Source: Zhenpiania hominis
GTDB lineage: Bacteria > Bacillota > Clostridia > Peptostreptococcales > Anaerovoracaceae
Assembly: GCF_014333425.1 (NCBI RefSeq)
Contig: NZ_JACRYT010000025.1
Location: 1 to 49,939 of the forward strand
Reading direction: 5' to 3'
DNA: 49,939 nucleotides
Numbering within the stretch: the first letter of the stretch is position 1; every line of letters starts with the position of its first letter. Under the pieces are notes generated by a model. That model worked only from the letters and a program-made list of their open reading frames with translations, was not told the origin of the DNA and ran no database searches. The translations under genes were made by a program, and so were the position numbers. Of this stretch, positions 47,903-49,939 are shown piece by piece.

Positions 47903-49105
47903 TTATCTAAGCATATATTTTTGCAAATCCTGTCGCCGTTTAATGTGCAGTTTCTGTAACGCCATAGACACGTAATGTTTCACTGTGTTAGGCGAAATAC
48001 TCATATGCTCGCTAATCTCCTGATTCGTCCATCCCCGGGCAGCGAGCATAGCTACGGCAAACTCACTGGTAGTCAGATTATCAGCTACATCATGCCCTGT
48101 ATCCGGATTATGCACTTTTCTCCAGCCTGCGGAGAACCGATATGTTATCTCAATAATCCGCTTGAACTCTTCCGGCCATCTCTTTTTGATAACCGCCTCC
48201 AGCATTCCACCCAAAAGCCCATGATGCTCCCCAAAACCTTCGATCAAATCATCGGGCCTCGCCAGATCCCATGCGGCCAACAGATGCTCCCTCGCCTGTT
48301 CGGGCTGTTTGAGACTCATGTAATCCATTACCGCTACCAGGTGCAAATAAATAGCGGGGATCGGATACTTCTCCTGCTGCATAGCGAGGGTTGTTTCTAC
48401 AATACCGACGCTTTTCCCATATTCCTTCTTCAAATAAGTATAATGGGCCTGCACATAAAAAGCGAACGCCTGAAGTCCCGGCGGCAGCAGTGGCAGATAA
48501 GTTTGAAGCGGCGACAGTTTTTCCGGCAGGGGCAGATGCAGCAGGACCGCTCCAGCGGCCGCGCAGAAGGCCTTAGCCGCCCCGATCTGCGGAACCGCTT
48601 CCGAATTAATGTCCTCCATATTACGTCTCATTTCATTCAGTGCATATCTTGCTCGTGAGATTTGTCCGAGAGAAAGATTGGCATAAGAATAGATTAGGCA
48701 GCCCGAAAGACGAATTTCCATATTCGGATGCGCCAGATATCTCCCTGTCTCAATAACCGCCCTCTCTGGCTGTCCGCTGAAATAGTGGTATTCAGCAAGG
48801 GCAATGTCTTTCCGCGGACCGTCTTCCATCGCTTCAATCATTTTCACACAACTCCCCGGTTTAAAGGCTGTGTTCATAAGGGGCATAAGCTCCATACAAA
48901 AATGGATCTCCGATCCGCTTTTTGTATGGTTTTCCTTCTTTTTCACGCTTTGAGAAATGTCCGGCTTTTCCGCGCATTGAGGAATACCCCAGGACACTCC
49001 GAATTTTCTGACGCCCTCAATTTTCCCTTCCGCACAGTATTTCTGCACCATTCGCTCTGAAATCTTCCATTTACCCGCCGCTTCCCGCACAGTCATATAC
49101 TCCAT
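47903..49105 (-). CDS. Hybrid regulator: excisionase-type HTH at N-terminus, LuxR HTH at C-terminus
   Basis: A 400-residue protein. The N-terminal HTH_17-like segment MTVREAAGKWKISERMVQKYCAEGKIEGVRKFGVSWGIP is followed by a helical middle resembling TPR/MalT-type repeats (about 70-310: MIEAMEDGPRKDIALAEYHYFSGQPERAVIETGRYL, with several paired helices). The LuxR HTH is LTTSEFAVAMLAARGWTNQEISEHMSISPNTVKHYVSMALQKL (about 340-385). Two DNA-binding domains on one chain suggest looping or dual site recognition, though the N-terminal one may contact protein instead. Start is ATG 49105, or the adjoining GTG 49108. It is monocistronic. Confidence 0.82.
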   Translation of the reverse strand: MEYMTVREAAGKWKISERMVQKYCAEGKIEGVRKFGVSWGIPQCAEKPDISQSVKKKENHTKSGSEIHFCMELMPLMNTAFKPGSCVKMIEAMEDGPRKDIALAEYHYFSGQPERAVIETGRYLAHPNMEIRLSGCLIYSYANLSLGQISRARYALNEMRRNMEDINSEAVPQIGAAKAFCAAAGAVLLHLPLPEKLSPLQTYLPLLPPGLQAFAFYVQAHYTYLKKEYGKSVGIVETTLAMQQEKYPIPAIYLHLVAVMDYMSLKQPEQAREHLLAAWDLARPDDLIEGFGEHHGLLGGMLEAVIKKRWPEEFKRIIEITYRFSAGWRKVHNPDTGHDVADNLTTSEFAVAMLAARGWTNQEISEHMSISPNTVKHYVSMALQKLHIKRRQDLQKYMLR

Positions 49106-49594
49106 CACAATGCTCTCCCAGATTTCGTTTACTGTATATTATTATATTCGTTTTGCCAAACCTTTTCAATGGCAGGAAAGGAAACGCAAGGGTATCGTCC
49201 GGAGGATTGAGGATGCCGCCGCGCCACCGCGCGAACAAATCACAAAAAATCGTCCCCGCATGCCGCTGCACGCGAACAAACCCCAGAGCTTAGAAGCAAT
49301 ATTTGCGCTTTTCCTTCCATACTCTGCGTAATTTTTAGAAATGAGCCGCGCTCCGGCTAAAATCCGCACTTCCCATTCCCCCTTTCCCCCCAATGGTCGC
49401 GCCTTGCGCCCTTCCATATTCTTTATTTCTGAAATGTTCGCGCTTTCGCCGCTGCCGGAAAAGTACCGGGAGGTGGCACGCTAATGGCACGGTTTTTGAG
49501 GAAAAAAGGGCATCAGGAAAGGTTATTGGAAGAAATTCAAAAAACAGAGAAACCGCTGAAACCCCGAAAATTCAACAGTTCCAACGGTTTTACC
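49106..49594. other. Intergenic stretch between the LuxR-type regulator and tRNA-Arg
   Basis: About 490 bases with no credible gene; open frames on both strands lack ribosome sites and family-like sequence. A weak terminator-like hairpin AAACCG...CGGTTT with a T-rich tail on the minus strand lies near 49541-49590, just past the tRNA 3' end. The regulator's promoter must lie near 49110-49180 but no clear box pair is seen. Confidence 0.4.
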
Positions 49595-49670
49595 TGGCAC
49601 CCCCGAGATGATTCGAACATCCGACGCACGGTTTAGGAAACCGACGCTCTATCCCCTGAGCTACGGGGGC
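49595..49670 (-). tRNA. tRNA-Arg (anticodon CCT)
   Basis: A full cloverleaf on the minus strand with encoded CCA. Acceptor GCCCCCG pairs with CGGGGGT (final G-T pair). The D arm is GCTCAGGGGATAGAGC, the anticodon loop is TTCCTAA with CCT (reads AGG), and the T arm is GATGTTCGAATCATC. A single-gene transcript is likely. Confidence 0.93.
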
Positions 49671-49759
49671 TCAACAGGCTTATTACAAAATAAGCACTTT
49701 TTAATAATACCATATATATATCGGGGATTTCAACACTTTTCATTCAAAATCCAGGGAAA

Positions 49760-49939
49760 TCAAGTTTCAGAAAATACTGACGCAAGCAAGAGTGGATCGA
49801 GCAGACAATCCATCATAATCTTGGAAATGGGACGTTTGGATTTCTCCTTTTCTTTGTACCGTTTGATGAGATTCAAAGCCATCTTCCGAAAGACATTGAG
49901 CTGTTCCTGAACCTCTCTGGTTTCTACTCTACAGGAATC
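49760..49939 (-). mobile_element. Transposase C-terminal fragment (cut by window edge)
   Basis: An open minus-strand frame enters from the right edge and ends at TGA 49760. It reads RVETREVQEQLNVFRKMALNLIKRY, then SKRPISKIMMDCLLDPLLLASVFSET. This resembles the C-terminal end of ISAs1-like DDE transposases of gut Clostridia (arginine/glutamine helix, then NLIKxYK and SKxPISKIMxDCLLDP). Only 59 codons are visible, so family is tentative. Confidence 0.5.

Overview
The window looks like a chromosomal segment of an anaerobic Gram-positive bacterium of class Clostridia, probably Lachnospiraceae or a relative. The signs are a T-box leader, canonical AGGAGG ribosome sites with many TTG/GTG starts, a pyruvate-type ferredoxin oxidoreductase, a CpsBCD-type tyrosine phosphoregulatory set, LoaP, an RsgI-like anti-sigma factor and a sortase module. 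Species cannot be fixed from the sequence alone. Both window edges cut into IS transposase genes.

Left part (1-7.6 kb, GC-richer): an EamA exporter; an operon of a small His/Cys-rich exported protein, an ECF sigma factor and an RsgI-like anti-sigma factor; tRNA-Glu(CTC); a MATE exporter plus small membrane protein, expressed through a leader with its own terminator hairpin; and a MarR/MFS pair with palindromic operators. Two inverted copies of an unassigned ~170-bp repeat (1201-1369 and 5436-5605) bracket the sigma/tRNA/MATE block.

Centre (7.6-39.1 kb, all minus strand): one large cell-surface polysaccharide locus. Transcription starts at about 39.10 kb from a strong promoter with an operator. 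It passes a G12 tract that forms the Shine-Dalgarno region of a CapD/FlaA1-type dehydratase, then the LoaP antiterminator. A visibly AT-rich variable cassette follows (about 19-36 kb): acetyltransferase, HpcH/HpaI aldolase-like protein, Wzy-like and MurJ/Wzx-like proteins, initiating sugar transferase, glycosyltransferase-like and ATP-grasp proteins, and a complete set for CMP-legionaminic acid. Beyond it lie a TIR/NDT-like gene split by an in-frame amber codon, a cupin, several gene remnants and an AAA-ATPase/nuclease-like gene. The conserved end holds rfbA, an LCP ligase, an Ig-like surface protein, a sortase module and CpsB/CpsC/CpsD. A ~300-bp direct repeat (about 16.49-16.79 and 36.66-37.01 kb) brackets the variable cassette and contains terminator-like hairpins.

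Right part (39.2-49.9 kb, GC-richer): a small HTH protein whose promoter carries the same operator as the polysaccharide promoter; a divergent S24-like repressor plus HipA-like kinase; a nitroreductase/flavin-binding pair divergent from a MocR/PdxR regulator with a perfect palindrome between them; a four-subunit 2-oxoacid:ferredoxin oxidoreductase under a T-box whose specifier best reads ATC (Ile); a 49-codon TTG-start gene; an excisionase-HTH/LuxR hybrid regulator; tRNA-Arg(CCT); and a transposase fragment.

Strongest leads: the shared operator linking a small repressor to the polysaccharide promoter, the G12 Shine-Dalgarno tract, the direct repeats bracketing an exchangeable cassette with LoaP, the Ile-type T-box on a ferredoxin oxidoreductase, and the metal-sensor-like sigma operon.
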